From positions 19,014,024 to 19,078,023 of the forward strand of contig JAKOON010000010.1 in assembly GCA_022577435.1 (NCBI GenBank): a stretch of 64,000 nt of DNA, in the 5' to 3' direction. A program made the translations under genes and the position numbers. The notes below the pieces were generated by a model, which was given only the letters and a program-made list of their open reading frames with translations, was not told where the DNA came from and made no database searches. Below are positions 63,855 to 64,000 of this stretch, piece after piece. Source of the stretch: Embiotoca jacksoni. Taxonomy: Eukaryota > Chordata > Actinopteri > Embiotocidae. Position 1 is the stretch's first letter; the number at the start of each line of letters is the position of its first letter.

Positions 63855-64000
63855 GTCTGAGATGGGAGTTCAGAGGGTGCTCCAGGTGGATCTGAAAATG
63901 GAAAGCTTCCCAGAGCCGACGGGCAGCCGCTGGATGGCCTGGCAGGTGGAGTACCCGGCCAGTCGTGCTGCCACACAAGAGGTTGAGACGGAGATCCACC
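63855..64000 (+). CDS. tmem132: Next coding exon of the same TMEM132-family gene (partial, runs off the window)
   Basis: The acceptor is a pyrimidine-rich tract ending ctctggtag (up to 63854). The first base completes the Arg codon split at 37459, so the junction reads ..YDQQ-R-SEMG... The frame then gives RVLQVDLKMESF, SRWMAWQVEYP and QEVETEIH, and is open to the window edge, where base 64000 is the first base of a codon. In the TMEM132 family the segment after the Cys/Arg/Lys stretch has the pattern VLQ(V/M)D(L/F)..E(S/N)F, then W.VEYP, then VTEI, just before a strongly conserved ectodomain block. That matches well. No in-frame stop and no donor is seen before the end of the window. Which paralog this is remains open. 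Confidence 0.85.

Noticed and set aside
1..64000. CRISPR array, prokaryotic operon, phage or plasmid system
   Set aside because: No spaced direct repeats of CRISPR type, no ribosome-binding sites or dense genes. Introns, SINEs and microsatellites show a vertebrate nuclear genome.

Overview
The window is vertebrate, almost certainly teleost fish, nuclear DNA. It is AT-rich, dense in (CA/GT)n microsatellites and homopolymers, and full of short decayed transposons, several of them of types I know from ray-finned fish genomes. There are no operons, no bacterial-style gene density, and no rRNA or functional tRNA gene that I can see. Nearly all open frames are chance frames in non-coding DNA.

The only host protein-coding sequence I can support is two exons on the + strand, 37313-37459 and 63855-64000 (the second runs off the window). 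Acceptor and donor sites, reading-frame phase and protein content all fit one transcript. The joined peptide looks like part of the ectodomain of a TMEM132-family single-pass membrane protein. The intron between them is 26,395 bp. The sequence before 37313 is most simply the preceding intron of the same gene, because I find no other convincing exon there.

Layout. 1-37312: upstream intron or intergenic DNA with a decayed mariner transposase (about 4.38-4.80 kb), fish-type repeats (about 6.0-6.3 kb), two copies of an unclassified dispersed repeat (9.35 and 21.25 kb), a decayed DD37E Tc1/mariner piece (16.65 kb), a TA-rich palindromic array next to a long inverted repeat (23.3-23.9 kb), two MITE-like elements (27.6 and 30.5 kb), and an abundant fish repeat in opposite orientations (30.25 and 33.95 kb). 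37460-63854: the intron, with a third copy of the dispersed repeat (37.6 kb), a near full-length but broken DD37E element with terminal inverted repeats (42.0-43.5 kb), a composite repeat with a 54-bp tandem array and tRNA-like modules (52.7-54.3 kb), a teleost repeat (58.9 kb), a tRNA-derived SINE with a perfect 15-bp target-site duplication (60.4-60.8 kb, minus) and a decayed Tc1 element (60.9-61.8 kb, minus).

No novel multi-gene system is visible. The points most worth a second look are the very large TMEM132 intron, the two DD37E copies of different decay 25 kb apart, the hairpin-forming inverted repeat at 23.4-23.9 kb, and the composite element at 52.7-54.3 kb. Paralog assignment and repeat-family names need database searches that I could not run.
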